Source: Pseudonocardia sulfidoxydans NBRC 16205 (lineage in GTDB: Bacteria; Actinomycetota; Actinomycetes; Mycobacteriales; Pseudonocardiaceae). Taken from it: a DNA stretch of 64,000 nucleotides. Position 1 is the first letter of the stretch; each line of letters begins with the position of its first letter. The DNA is taken from assembly GCF_007989085.1 (NCBI RefSeq), contig NZ_BJVJ01000001.1, forward strand, positions 213,105-277,104, given 5' to 3'. Below, piece by piece: positions 1 to 9,117 of this stretch. A model generated the notes under the pieces. It was given only the letters and a program-made list of their open reading frames with translations. It did not search any database and was not told the DNA's origin. A program made the position numbers and the translations under genes.

Positions 1-1
1 G

Positions 2-1483
2 CTGCCGGGGGTGTCGATCGGCCACAATGGATCGTTGGCCTTCGGGATGACGCTGTTCAGCGTCGACCAGGAGGACCTGTACGTCTACGAGCTCGATCCT
101 CACGACCCGATGCGCTACCGCTATCTCGACGGGTGGGAACGGATGCAGGCCGAGCGCAGCATTGTCCCGGTCCGCGGGGGTACGGAGGCCGAGGTCGAGC
201 TCCTCTACACGCGGCACGGGCCGGTCGTCCGCACGACGGCGACGCACGCGTTCGCCGTCCGCGCCGCCTGGCTCGAGCCGGGTATGGCCCCGTATCTCGG
301 CAGCGTCGACTACATGCGGGCCAAGGACTTCGAGAGCTTCGGCGCGGCCATGAACCGGTGGGGCGCACCGGCGGAGAACCAGATCTACGCCGACGTCCAC
401 GGAAACATCGCCTGGAAGGCCGCGGGCCTCACCCCGCGGCGGCCGAACTGGGACGGGACGCTGCCGGTTCCGGGTGACGGTCGCTACGAGTGGGACGGCT
501 TCTACGACGCCGACGAACTGCCGGGGACGGAGAACCCCGAAGCGGGCTGGTTCGCCTCCGCCAACGAGATGAACCTCCCGCCCGAGCATCCGGTGGACAA
601 GACGATCACGCACGACTGGTATGCCCCCGATCGGAAGCGGCGGATAGACGCGACGATCTCGGCCGGGAGGGTGCGATCGGTCAGCGACGCCGCACGACTG
701 CAGACCGACGTGACGAGCCTCCCCGCGCAACGGATTCTCCGGGTGCTCCGCAGACTCACCGATGGTGGTGGGTCACCCGGCCTGACGATCCTCGGGGGGT
801 GGGACGGTGCCCTCGACGTCTCGTCTGCCGCCGCCGCGCTCTTCGAGGTGTGGCATCGGCGGCACCTGCGCCCGGCGGTGCTCGCCGCGGCGCTGCAGCG
901 CCTGCTGTCGCCCCAGGACGTCGACGCGGCAGTCGCACGGCTCGTACCCGACGAGTCGCTGCTCGCCGACTCCCGGGTCCTCCTCGACCTGCTCGAGCAA
1001 CCTGGCGATCGCCTCGGACCCGACCCTGACACGACACTGCGCCACGTCATGACGTCGTCGCTCAAGGCCGCGTTCGCGGAATGCGGGTCGCTGATGGGTG
1101 AGGACCCCTCGACGTGGGCGTGGGGGCGCCTGCACGTCTCGGAGTTGCGCCATCCCCTCCGGCTCACCGACGACAGCACCGGCGAGGAACTGAGGGTCGG
1201 CCCGGTTCCTCGTGGCGGCAGCGGGGACACGGTGTGCGACACCGCGTACGACGCCGCGTTCGTGCAGACCGGAGGATCGACGTTCCGCGTGGTGATCGAC
1301 GTGGGCGACTGGGACGCGTCGCTCGCACTGAACCATCCGGGACAGTCCGGCGACCCCGCCTCACCGCACTTCGACGACCTGGTGGACGGGTGGGCGCAAG
1401 GACACTACTTCCCCCTGCTCTACAGCCGCGTCGCCGTCGACGCGGCCGCCGAGTCCGTGCTCGAGCTCCATCCGCCGGGGTGA
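2..1483 (+). CDS. Penicillin acylase family protein, 3' part only
   Basis: The reading frame is open from the left edge to a TGA at 1481-1483, so the 5' part lies outside the window. The visible 493 or so residues begin with a PGVSIGHNGSLAFGMT stretch, which matches the segment of N-terminal-nucleophile amidohydrolases of the penicillin acylase / acyl-homoserine-lactone acylase family about 50-60 residues after the beta-subunit nucleophile. The nucleophile Ser and the signal peptide are therefore not visible. Later segments (ENQIYADVHGNIAW, GWFASANEMNLPPEHP and the C-terminal HPGQSGDPASPHFDDLVDGW) are typical of the family. Such enzymes are secreted or periplasmic amide hydrolases; the substrate cannot be inferred here. 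The next gene converges on it 19 nt downstream. Confidence 0.85.
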   Translation: MPGVSIGHNGSLAFGMTLFSVDQEDLYVYELDPHDPMRYRYLDGWERMQAERSIVPVRGGTEAEVELLYTRHGPVVRTTATHAFAVRAAWLEPGMAPYLGSVDYMRAKDFESFGAAMNRWGAPAENQIYADVHGNIAWKAAGLTPRRPNWDGTLPVPGDGRYEWDGFYDADELPGTENPEAGWFASANEMNLPPEHPVDKTITHDWYAPDRKRRIDATISAGRVRSVSDAARLQTDVTSLPAQRILRVLRRLTDGGGSPGLTILGGWDGALDVSSAAAALFEVWHRRHLRPAVLAAALQRLLSPQDVDAAVARLVPDESLLADSRVLLDLLEQPGDRLGPDPDTTLRHVMTSSLKAAFAECGSLMGEDPSTWAWGRLHVSELRHPLRLTDDSTGEELRVGPVPRGGSGDTVCDTAYDAAFVQTGGSTFRVVIDVGDWDASLALNHPGQSGDPASPHFDDLVDGWAQGHYFPLLYSRVAVDAAAESVLELHPPG

Positions 1484-1502
1484 GCCTGCCCCTGCCGTCG
1501 CA

Positions 1503-2720
1503 CTACAGGGACCTACCGGTCGGCTTCCCCGCCGTCATCGCGAAGAGGAAGCCGGCCGCGTCCCGCGGTCGGCGCACGTCGAAACCGGTGAGGCTGCGCA
1601 GCCGCTCGAGCCGGTTGAGCACTGTGTTCCGATGGCAGAAGAGCTCACTCGCGGCGCGGGAGACCGTACCGTCTCCCTCACAGAACACCTGCGCGGTCTC
1701 GAGGAGCACGTCGGCGTCCTGAACGTTCTCCAGACAACGATGGATCCGGTCGGCCAGTGCCTGCGTCACCAGCGGGGCCTGTGTCGCGGCGACGGAGAGC
1801 CACGCATCCTCGAGCATGCCCGGCGAGTCCCGGTCCTCCGGGAGCGCAGCGAGGATGTCGGAGGCGATCCTCGTGGCGCGGGGAACCTCGTCGAGCCCGT
1901 GGGCGGGCGGAGCGACGGCGCACCGGATTCCGGCGAGGCAGTTCAGGACGCGCTTGTCCTGCTCCTGCGTGCTTCGGATGACGAGCAGGTCACCGCCTTC
2001 GACCTCCTGGTAGTGGAAGGACCACCTCAACGCTGTCAGCGCGTCGCGCGCGTCGCGGAGCCGCCCTGCGTGCTCACGCGTCGCGATCACGACCCGGAAC
2101 CGGCCGTCAACCGGAAGATCGAGCACGTCCGCGGCATTCTGGACGACGTCGGCTCGTTCGCCGTTGCACTTCAGGAGGCGACGGAACCACTCTCGTCGCC
2201 GGTCGTCGGACAAGTCGTCGAGCTCGTTCGAGCGGCGACGGTACGCCTCCGTGATGCGCTGGGTGTGGTCGTCGACGACCGCCCAGACCGCCGGAGCCTG
2301 ATGCAGCAGCACCGTGGCTTCATGTTCGTCGGCCGCCGCCAGCATCGCCTCCCAGACGATCTGGAAGTCGCGGTTCGCCGCGGCCTGCACCTCGTTGATG
2401 GGCACACCCTGCTCGGCACGGCGCACACCCACCCGGTGCGACACCTCGGCGAGGTCGTCGGCGACCTCGAACCCCGCGATCCGACGCCAGATGAGCTCGA
2501 ACACCTCGAGCGCCTTCGCCCGGACCTCGTCGTGGTCGACCCACGAGTCGCCGTAGAGGCCCGACTGCTTGAGCAGCAACAGCCACGCACGGTACTGGTC
2601 CTCGACCCGGGGCAAACAGCGAACGGCGACAGCCGCGAGCACCTGTCTCGAGGACTCGTCCACGTCGGCGTGACCCACATCGTCACGATAAGCGAGCAGA
2701 CCCCACGTCGACATGCTCAA
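1503..2720 (-). CDS. PucR-type helix-turn-helix transcriptional regulator
   Basis: A 405-residue protein. Its last 60 residues form a PucR/CdaR-type C-terminal HTH (about residues 347-395, with the SRAASELFCHRNTVLNRLERL core). The N-terminal 150 residues are helical, and the middle part (about 165-280) resembles the GGDEF-like regulatory region of this family. Such proteins usually activate nearby catabolic genes in response to small metabolites. It is divergent from the truncated hydratase at 2799 and convergent with the acylase, so its own target is not obvious. Methionines 1 and 3 (2720 and 2714) are both possible starts. Confidence 0.85.
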   Translation of the reverse strand: MSMSTWGLLAYRDDVGHADVDESSRQVLAAVAVRCLPRVEDQYRAWLLLLKQSGLYGDSWVDHDEVRAKALEVFELIWRRIAGFEVADDLAEVSHRVGVRRAEQGVPINEVQAAANRDFQIVWEAMLAAADEHEATVLLHQAPAVWAVVDDHTQRITEAYRRRSNELDDLSDDRRREWFRRLLKCNGERADVVQNAADVLDLPVDGRFRVVIATREHAGRLRDARDALTALRWSFHYQEVEGGDLLVIRSTQEQDKRVLNCLAGIRCAVAPPAHGLDEVPRATRIASDILAALPEDRDSPGMLEDAWLSVAATQAPLVTQALADRIHRCLENVQDADVLLETAQVFCEGDGTVSRAASELFCHRNTVLNRLERLRSLTGFDVRRPRDAAGFLFAMTAGKPTGRSL

Positions 2721-2798
2721 CCGGCGCTGATCGTCGAGTGCCCCGAGACCCCGCGGTCATACAGGATCAGGTCGTGACGCACCGTTCGATTCGCGTGA

Positions 2799-3317
2799 CC
2801 CCCCAGGTCCGTCACCGTGGCCCGAATACACGGCCACGCCATCGGTGGGGGTCTGCTCCTGGCAGTTGCCAACGACATCAGGGTCGCCGAACGAGACACA
2901 CGGTTCCGCGTCCCCGAGGTCGCGTCCGGCATCCCGCTGACCTGGGGCAGCACTCCCCTGCTCGTCGAGGAGGTGGGCGCGAGCGCCGCGCGGGAAATGA
3001 TCCTCTTCGGCACCGAGCTCCGAGGTGACACGGCCGCGAGCGTCGGCCTCGTGCACGCCGTCACGGACGGGCTCGACGCCCTCGATGCCGAGGTTGCACA
3101 CCGGGTCGCCCACGTTGCAGCGCTCAGACCAGAAGTGGTCGCAGTGACGAAACGTCAGTTCCGCCTCTCCGGAGCCGCCTACTCGGAGGAGCACCTGGTC
3201 GCCGACGCGGCCGACTACGCGTCGCTGATCTCGCCCGACCGGGACCCGCGCACGTCCGCACGGCGTGCCCGGGAGCGGCATGCGCCTGTCCAGGAGTCGC
3301 CCCCAGCCCTCGGTTGA
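2799..3317 (+). pseudogene. 5'-truncated enoyl-CoA hydratase/isomerase remnant
   Basis: The frame encodes the central and C-terminal part of a crotonase-fold protein: VARIHGHAIGGGLLLAVANDIRVAE at the start, then FRVPEVASGIPL and a C-terminal helix region. Full-length members are about 260 residues, and the first 90 or so are missing. An in-frame TGA at 2796-2798 lies just upstream, yet recognisable homology continues back almost to that stop, and only 97 bp separate the GTG at 2817 from the divergent PucR-type gene. A GTG at 2817 could express a 166-residue fragment, but the missing N-terminal half includes part of the oxyanion hole, so activity is unlikely. Read as a decaying gene left by a rearrangement. 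Confidence 0.7.
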
Positions 3318-3391
3318 CCTCGGTCAGCGCACTCGGCCGTGAGGTTCCACCCGATCGCCACACGGATCGCCCCTGGTCGCGCGGCGAGCGG

Positions 3392-4117
3392 TCAGAAGGA
3401 GGTCAGCGCGATGTGGCCGGCGAGGTCGATCACGGCGGCCCCGAGCTTCTCGAACTCGTCGCTGCGCTCGCGCGGGATGATGAAGCCGACGCTGCCGTCG
3501 GTGTGGCCCGCAACCGTGATCGGCGCGCAGATGCCTGCGAAGTGCGGCAGCACCTCTCCCACGCTGACGGCGTAGCCACGCCTGCGTGCCTCGGTGACCT
3601 CGGCGAGCTCACCGGGCACGGCGTCTCGGCCGGCGAGGATCGCCCAGCCGTGCGCGGCCTGCTGGATCGGCAGCCGCGAGCCCGGACGCATGCCGACGCG
3701 GAACGCACCGGACGGGGGCTCGACCGAGCTGATGACCACTGCCTCGTCGCCGTTGGCGACCATCACGACGATCGTGGCGTCGAGGTCGCGCGCCGCCTCG
3801 GCCAGCAGGGGCGCGGTGCTCAGGCCCGAGCTCTGCGCGACGGCGCGCGCCAGGGTCAGCAGCTTGTAGCCGAGGTGGTAGCGGCCGTCGGTGGCCCGGA
3901 TGACGAAGCCGTTGCGGGCCAACGTCGCCACCAGTCGGGTGGCGACGGTGCGTGGTAGCCCCTGCGCCCCGGCGATCTGGCTGATCGTCATGCCGTCCGG
4001 CGCCGACTGCATGGTCTCCAGGATCTTCAGCCCGCGTTCGAGGGTCTGGGCGATCTGGCCGGGACGGTGGTCGGGGTCGTCCGCCGCCACGGACCTCACC
4101 TCCCCTGTGCCGCCCAT
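3392..4117 (-). CDS. IclR-family transcriptional regulator
   Basis: With the ATG at 4117 the product is 241 residues, the usual IclR length. The N-terminal winged HTH follows QIAQTLERGLKILETM (TISQIAGAQGLPRTVATRLVATLARNGFV) and the effector domain ends with GFIIPRERSDEFEKLGAAVIDLAGHIA. An upstream in-frame start at 4258 would add 47 residues rich in His, Gly and Asp with no family similarity, so it was not chosen. The gene is divergent from the Rieske oxygenase gene at 4324. Local control of the aromatic operon 4324-9882 is the simple inference; the inducer is unknown. Confidence 0.85.
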   Translation of the reverse strand: MGGTGEVRSVAADDPDHRPGQIAQTLERGLKILETMQSAPDGMTISQIAGAQGLPRTVATRLVATLARNGFVIRATDGRYHLGYKLLTLARAVAQSSGLSTAPLLAEAARDLDATIVVMVANGDEAVVISSVEPPSGAFRVGMRPGSRLPIQQAAHGWAILAGRDAVPGELAEVTEARRRGYAVSVGEVLPHFAGICAPITVAGHTDGSVGFIIPRERSDEFEKLGAAVIDLAGHIALTSF

Positions 4118-4263
4118 GTCGTCCGGGTTCCTGTCGTCGAACCGAGTGTAGTGATCGTGAGCGTCGATCCCGGAACGCCACGAGGGGTCGCCATGGCCGT
4201 CGGCAGGGTGTGTTGACGCCCCCGGAGGGATGCCTCTACCTTGACCCACGTCACTCAAAAAAC

Positions 4264-4282
4264 GGTTATGGCGTCCGATAAT
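4264..4282. promoter_or_regulatory. Candidate promoter/operator between IclR and the Rieske operon
   Basis: The stretch holds GATAAT at 4277-4282, close to a -10 consensus, and a short inverted repeat TTAT-N8-ATAA overlapping it. No good -35 sits at the right distance; TTGACC at 4241 is 30 bp upstream. It may be where the IclR protein acts on the + strand operon. The arms are short, so this is a weak call. Confidence 0.3.
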
Positions 4283-4323
4283 AGGTCGCCCGAGCGGACA
4301 TCGTCCAGGCGGGAGCGGAGCCG

Positions 4324-5382
4324 ATGGAGAAGTACGGAGTCGCGGCGTCCCGATATCCGACGCAATTCCCGCGGAACCAGTGGTACGTCGCCGGCCTCGC
4401 CCGCGACTTCGGGCGGGTGCTGCAGCAGCGCTGGCTGCTCGACGAGCCGGTGTGCTTCTACCGACGTGAGGACGGCACGCCCGTCGCGCTGGCCGACCGC
4501 TGCATCCACCGCCAGATGCCGCTGACGCTCGGCCGGCTCAAGGGCGACGACGTCGAGTGCGGCTACCACGGCATCCTCTTCGCCGCGGACGGCCGCGCGC
4601 GGAAGGTGCCCTCGCAGAAGCACGTCCCGGACCGGTGCCGCGTGCGCGCGTACCCGGTCGTCGAGAGCGGTGGGCTGCTCTGGATCTGGATGGGCGACGC
4701 CGACCGCGCCGACGCGGCGTCGATCCCCGGCCATCCGTGGCTGGACAGCCCGCAGTGGCGAGTGGTGGGTGGGACGCTGCACATGAACTGCCGGGCGCAG
4801 CTGTTGAACGAGAACCTGCTCGACCTCTCGCACGTCTCCTACCTGCATCCCGACAGCATCGGCACGGATGACGTCGCCGAGGCGGACGTCGAGACCGAGA
4901 TCGAGGACCGTCGCGTCCGGGTCACCCGCGACATGCACGACGTCATGGCGCCGCCCGCCTTCGAGAAGGTCCTGGGCCTGTCGGGCCGCGTCGACCGCAA
5001 ACAGGTCGCGGAGTACTTCCCGCCCGGGTTCCACGTCTCCCACCTCGACGTGAAGCCCGCCGGCGCCACCGACGAGTCGGCGACGTTCCGCCACAAGGCC
5101 ATCCACTGCATCACGCCCGAGCGCGGCAAGAGCGCCCACTACTTCTGGCTGCTCACCCGCCAGTACCGGATCGACGACGACGAGATCGACCACCTGTGGC
5201 TGCAGGCGATCCCGCGCGTCCTGGAGCAGGACATCGTCGCGTCGGAGGCGATCGAGGAGGTTCTCGCGGCCTACGAACCCGAGTACCCGCCGGAGATCAA
5301 CATCAAGGTCGACGCAGGACCACTGGCCGCCCGCCGCATCATCGCCCGGATGGTCGCCGAGGAATCCGCCGAGGAACGTTAG
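4324..5382 (+). CDS. Rieske [2Fe-2S] aromatic ring oxygenase / O-demethylase-type oxygenase component
   Basis: A 352-residue oxygenase. The N-terminal Rieske domain has C60-x-H62 and C79-x-x-H82 (CIHRQM and CGYHG). The catalytic domain has the mononuclear iron facial triad D167-x-x-H170-x4-H175, with D303 the likely third ligand (EQDIV). Length and layout match vanillate-demethylase / phthalate-dioxygenase-type single-component oxygenases rather than large dioxygenase alpha subunits. An electron-transfer reductase is expected but none lies in the window. It is first in a run with 5393, 6658, 7868 and 9118; a GGAGCGGAG ribosome site precedes the ATG. It probably starts breakdown of an aromatic acid or ether by hydroxylation or demethylation; the substrate is unknown. 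Confidence 0.9.
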   Translation: MEKYGVAASRYPTQFPRNQWYVAGLARDFGRVLQQRWLLDEPVCFYRREDGTPVALADRCIHRQMPLTLGRLKGDDVECGYHGILFAADGRARKVPSQKHVPDRCRVRAYPVVESGGLLWIWMGDADRADAASIPGHPWLDSPQWRVVGGTLHMNCRAQLLNENLLDLSHVSYLHPDSIGTDDVAEADVETEIEDRRVRVTRDMHDVMAPPAFEKVLGLSGRVDRKQVAEYFPPGFHVSHLDVKPAGATDESATFRHKAIHCITPERGKSAHYFWLLTRQYRIDDDEIDHLWLQAIPRVLEQDIVASEAIEEVLAAYEPEYPPEINIKVDAGPLAARRIIARMVAEESAEER

Positions 5383-5392
5383 GAACCGCCGC

Positions 5393-6661
5393 GTGCCGCA
5401 CTATCGCTCCGTGGGCGAGCTGCCCCCGACCCGTCACACACTCTTCCGCACCTCCACGGGTGCGGACTGTTTCGAGGAGTTCATCGGCGAGGAAGGGTTC
5501 TCCGGCTCGGGTTCCCTGCTCTACCACCTCGGCGTTCCCGCGAACCTGGTCGACTCCCGGTCGTGGGACCTCGGTGACCTGAGCACCGAGGTCAACCATC
5601 CGCTGCTGCCGCGCCACTTCCGGTTGCCCGAGCTGTTCCCGCCCGACGCGCCCGCCGGTCGCGACGCGGTGCGGGACCGGCGCCTGGTGCTCGGCAACGA
5701 CGACGTCCGCATCAGCTACGTCGTCGCCGACGTCGCGTCCCCGATCTACAGCAACGGCATGGGCGACGAGGTCGTCTACATCGAGGGCGGTTCGGCCGTC
5801 CTGGAGTCGGTCTTCGGGCGCCTGCGCGTCGGTCAGGGCGACGTCGTCGTGGTGCCGCGGGTCACGCTCCACCGATGGGTCCCGACCGACGTCGCGACGA
5901 CGGGACCGCTGCGCGCCTACGTCGTCGAGGCGAACGGCCACGTGTCCTTCCCCGGGAAGTACCTGAGCAGGCACGGGCAGTTCCTGGAGGGCTCGCCGCT
6001 CACCGAGCGCGACATCCGTGGGCCCGAGGGCCCGCACCTGGCTCCCCCGCAGGACGCGGACCGCGACACCGAGGTCTACGTCAAGCACGGGGACGGCGCG
6101 CGGGTGCTCGGCTCGGTGGTCGTCTACGACCACCACCCCTTCGACGTCGTCGGCTGGGACGGCTGCCTCTACCCGCACGCGGTGAACTACCGGAGCTTCA
6201 TGCCCGTGACCGGCAAGGTCGCGCAGCCCCCGCCCACCTACCAGCTGCTCGAGGGCGCCAACTTCGTCGTCTGCCTCTTCGTGCCGCGGATGCTCGAGTA
6301 CCACCCGGGCGCGATCACCGTGCCGTACTACCACTCCAATGTGGACTCGGACGAGGTGATGTTCTACTTCGCCGGCGAGACCGCCGCCCGGAAGGGGTCG
6401 GGGATCGGGAACGCCTCCATGTCGCTGCATCCCGCGGCCTACACCCACGGACCGATGCGGGACGCCTACCTGAACTCGGTCGGAGCGCGCGAGCACACCG
6501 AGGTCGCCTTCATGGTCGACACCTTCCGGTCCCTGCGCCTGGGCGAGGGCGCCCGCGCGTGCGTCGCCCCCGAGTACGCGTGGACGTGGGCCGGACGCGG
6601 CCCGCGGGGTGCGGCGGCGGACCACGCCGCGGCGCCGGCCACCGACGGGAGCCTGCGGTGA
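5393..6661 (+). CDS. Homogentisate 1,2-dioxygenase-like ring-cleavage dioxygenase
   Basis: A 422-residue cupin protein similar throughout to homogentisate dioxygenases. Candidate non-haem iron ligands are H314 and E321 in PYYHSNVDSDEVMFYFAGE and H352 in YTHGP, which match the His/Glu/His triad of the family. The His-to-Glu gap is 7 residues, against 6 in the mammalian enzyme. The maleylacetoacetate isomerase and fumarylacetoacetase that normally accompany hmgA are absent. It sits instead between a Rieske oxygenase and a hydrolase, so it may cleave a different ortho- or para-dihydroxy aromatic acid. GTG start; its stop overlaps the next GTG start (GTGA at 6658-6661). Confidence 0.85.
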   Translation: MPHYRSVGELPPTRHTLFRTSTGADCFEEFIGEEGFSGSGSLLYHLGVPANLVDSRSWDLGDLSTEVNHPLLPRHFRLPELFPPDAPAGRDAVRDRRLVLGNDDVRISYVVADVASPIYSNGMGDEVVYIEGGSAVLESVFGRLRVGQGDVVVVPRVTLHRWVPTDVATTGPLRAYVVEANGHVSFPGKYLSRHGQFLEGSPLTERDIRGPEGPHLAPPQDADRDTEVYVKHGDGARVLGSVVVYDHHPFDVVGWDGCLYPHAVNYRSFMPVTGKVAQPPPTYQLLEGANFVVCLFVPRMLEYHPGAITVPYYHSNVDSDEVMFYFAGETAARKGSGIGNASMSLHPAAYTHGPMRDAYLNSVGAREHTEVAFMVDTFRSLRLGEGARACVAPEYAWTWAGRGPRGAAADHAAAPATDGSLR

Positions 6662-7830
6662 GTGGGGCGTTCACCCGCACGCCGGTGATCGTCTGGTCCG
6701 AACGCACCGACACCGGGCCTGCCGAGACCTACGGGTTCGCCGGGTCGGCGGGCGTCGTCATCGAGGGGCAGCTGCTGCGGGGCGAGACCGCGTCGGACAC
6801 CGTGTACGTCTTCATGCACCCCACGACGACACTGCACCTGCTGCCGCTGCCGGAGGCCATGGCCGCTGCCGGACGGCACGTGCTCTGCGCCGCCAGCCGA
6901 TACCCCAAGAACGACTCCACGCTGATCATGGAGAAGGCCGTCCTCGACCTCGGGCGCTGGGTACGGTGGGCACGCGAGGAGGCCGGCTACCGCAGAGTCG
7001 TGCTGATGGGCTGGTCCGGCGGCGGTTCCCTCGCACTGTTCTACCAGGCCGAGGCCGAACGACCGTCCGTCACGTCGACACCCGCCGGCGACCCCGTCAG
7101 CACCGTCGATGCCGGCCTGGTCCCCGCCGACGGCCTCGTCCTCGTCGCGGCGCACCTGTCGCGTGCCGAGACGCTCACCGAGTGGATGGACCCCTCGGTA
7201 CTCGACGAGGCGCAGCCCGGGAACCGTCGGCCCGACCTCGACATCTATGCCGCCGATCCCGTCCACCGTCCGCCCTACGACGCGGGTTTCGTCGCGGAGT
7301 TCCGCGCGGCGCAGCAGGATCGCAACCACCGCATCACCGCCTGGGTGCGCGAGCAGCTCGCGACGCTGCAGGCCGCGGGCGGGCCCGAGGCCGAGCGGCC
7401 GTTCCTGGTGCACCGCACCATGTGCGACGTGCGCTGGCTCGACCCCGCCGTCGACCCCAACGACCGCAGACCGGACTGGTGCTACCTGGGCGACCCGCGC
7501 GCGGCCAACGTCGGGCCGCTGGGTCTGGCCCGCTTCAGCACCCTGCGGTCGTGGCTGAGCCAGTGGAGCCTGGAGGCGTCACGGGCGAAGGGCGCGGAGA
7601 ACGCGTCCCGCGTCGCCCGGACCCCGGTGTTGCAGATCGAGAACACCGCCGACGACGCCGTCCCCGCCACCCACGGCCGGATCGTCCAGACGGCGCTCGC
7701 GACCCCCGACAAGGAGTACGAGCAGATCGCGGGCGCGACGCACTACTACAAGGGCCAGCCCGAGCACCTGACCCGGTGCCTGGACCTGATCACCGACTGG
7801 TGCACCCGGCACGACCTTGCCGACCAGTGA
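6658..7830 (+). CDS. Alpha/beta hydrolase
   Basis: A 390-residue alpha/beta hydrolase. The nucleophile elbow is G118-W-S120-G-G-G-S. The catalytic acid is probably in ENTADDAVPATHGR and the histidine in AGATHYYKGQ. No signal peptide. It overlaps the ring-cleavage dioxygenase gene by 4 nt (GTGA), which implies translational coupling and suggests it hydrolyses the ring-cleavage product or an ester made upstream. It is longer than typical meta-cleavage C-C hydrolases (about 280 residues) because of an insertion after the nucleophile containing LTEWMDPSVLDEAQPGNRR. C-C hydrolase and esterase both remain possible. Confidence 0.8.
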   Translation: MSGAFTRTPVIVWSERTDTGPAETYGFAGSAGVVIEGQLLRGETASDTVYVFMHPTTTLHLLPLPEAMAAAGRHVLCAASRYPKNDSTLIMEKAVLDLGRWVRWAREEAGYRRVVLMGWSGGGSLALFYQAEAERPSVTSTPAGDPVSTVDAGLVPADGLVLVAAHLSRAETLTEWMDPSVLDEAQPGNRRPDLDIYAADPVHRPPYDAGFVAEFRAAQQDRNHRITAWVREQLATLQAAGGPEAERPFLVHRTMCDVRWLDPAVDPNDRRPDWCYLGDPRAANVGPLGLARFSTLRSWLSQWSLEASRAKGAENASRVARTPVLQIENTADDAVPATHGRIVQTALATPDKEYEQIAGATHYYKGQPEHLTRCLDLITDWCTRHDLADQ

Positions 7831-7867
7831 CCGAGCGACGCCGCCCGAGGAAAGGAACCGAGGGGCA

Positions 7868-9097
7868 ATGACCACCATCGACTCGCAGCCGACCACCACG
7901 CACCCCCACCGAGGCGTCCGGCAGGACATCCTCGACAACGTCGAGAAGATCCTTCCGGTCCTGGCCCGCAACGCCGACCGGACGGAGACCGAGCGCAAGC
8001 TCCCCGACGAGAGCTGGAACGCACTGATCGAGTCCGACGCCCTGCGGATCTGGCAGCCCCGCCGGTTCGGCGGCCAGGAGGCCAACTACCGGACCTACGT
8101 CGACGTCACCGTCAAGGTCGCCGGCGCCTGCGGGTCGTCGGGATGGCTGTGCTTCATCCTCAACCACACCGACTGGCAGCTCGGTGGGATGAGCCTCGCC
8201 GCCCAGGAAGCGGTGTGGGGCAACGGGCTCGACGCGAAGATCCTCGGTCCGCTCTCACCCGCCCCCGGCGTGCAGGCGCGGCGGGTCGACGGCGGCACCG
8301 TCGTCAGCGGCGAGTGGCCCTACTCCTCGGGCAGCGAGCGGGCGAAGTTCGCCCTGATCGGCTACCCCGTGGTCACCCCCGAGGGGATCCCGTACATGGA
8401 GTGCGGCCTGATCTCCCTGGACGTCGTGTCCGAGATCAAGGACACCTGGTTCGTCGCGGGCATGGCCGGGACCAACAGCAACACCATCGTCGTCCCGGAG
8501 ACGTTCATTCCCGACGAGCACCTGATCACGATGCCGGAGATGATCACGGGACAGTTCCGGACCCCGTTCACCGAGGAGCCGCTCTACCGTCAGGACGTGG
8601 CGACGGTGTTCCACGTCGCGACCCTTCCGCCCGTGCTCGGTCTCGCGAAGGCCGCGTTCGACCTCACGCGCGAGAAGATCACCACGAAGAACCGGCCGCT
8701 GACCTACACGATGTACACCGACGCGACGAAGGCACCGAACATCCAGGCTGCCATGGCCGAAGCGGGTTGGTTGATCGACACCGCGCTCGAACAGACACGC
8801 GCGATCGCCGACGACCTCGACGCCCGGGCGGAGGCCGGCGTGCCGGTCGAGCCGGTCGAGCGGGCCCGGCACATCATGCAGATCGCGAAGGCGCACCGCT
8901 CGTGCCGCACCGCGATGGACCTGGTCCTCGACGTCGGTGGCGCGGGTTCGTTCGCGTCCGGCAACCCGGTGCAGCGCATGTGGCGTGACATGTCGGTGGC
9001 GTCGCGCCACGGGCTGTCCGTCCCGGGTGTGAAGGAGGAGCTCTACGGTCGGGCTCTCCTGGGCGCCGACGAGCAGCAGATGACGCCGATCCGATGA
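7868..9097 (+). CDS. Flavin-dependent monooxygenase of the acyl-CoA dehydrogenase fold (HsaA-like)
   Basis: The 409-residue product has the acyl-CoA dehydrogenase-like architecture used by two-component FMNH2/FADH2 hydroxylases such as HsaA, HpaB-type and DszC enzymes: an N-terminal helical domain (DESWNALIESDALRIWQPRRFGG), a GSSGWL segment, a beta domain (VVSGEWPYSSGSERAKFALIGYP) and a C-terminal helical bundle. The general base Glu of true acyl-CoA dehydrogenases is not evident. A partner flavin reductase is expected but absent here. The ATG at 7868 follows GAGGGG; the upstream in-frame start at 7817 would overlap the previous gene and was rejected. It probably hydroxylates an aromatic intermediate of the same pathway. 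Confidence 0.8.
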   Translation: MTTIDSQPTTTHPHRGVRQDILDNVEKILPVLARNADRTETERKLPDESWNALIESDALRIWQPRRFGGQEANYRTYVDVTVKVAGACGSSGWLCFILNHTDWQLGGMSLAAQEAVWGNGLDAKILGPLSPAPGVQARRVDGGTVVSGEWPYSSGSERAKFALIGYPVVTPEGIPYMECGLISLDVVSEIKDTWFVAGMAGTNSNTIVVPETFIPDEHLITMPEMITGQFRTPFTEEPLYRQDVATVFHVATLPPVLGLAKAAFDLTREKITTKNRPLTYTMYTDATKAPNIQAAMAEAGWLIDTALEQTRAIADDLDARAEAGVPVEPVERARHIMQIAKAHRSCRTAMDLVLDVGGAGSFASGNPVQRMWRDMSVASRHGLSVPGVKEELYGRALLGADEQQMTPIR

Positions 9098-9117
9098 CCC
9101 CGACAGGAGATGCACAG

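Noticed and set aside
5393..6661. Calling the dioxygenase hmgA
   Set aside because: The neighbours of a homogentisate pathway are missing and the iron-ligand spacing differs, so a gene symbol is not justified.
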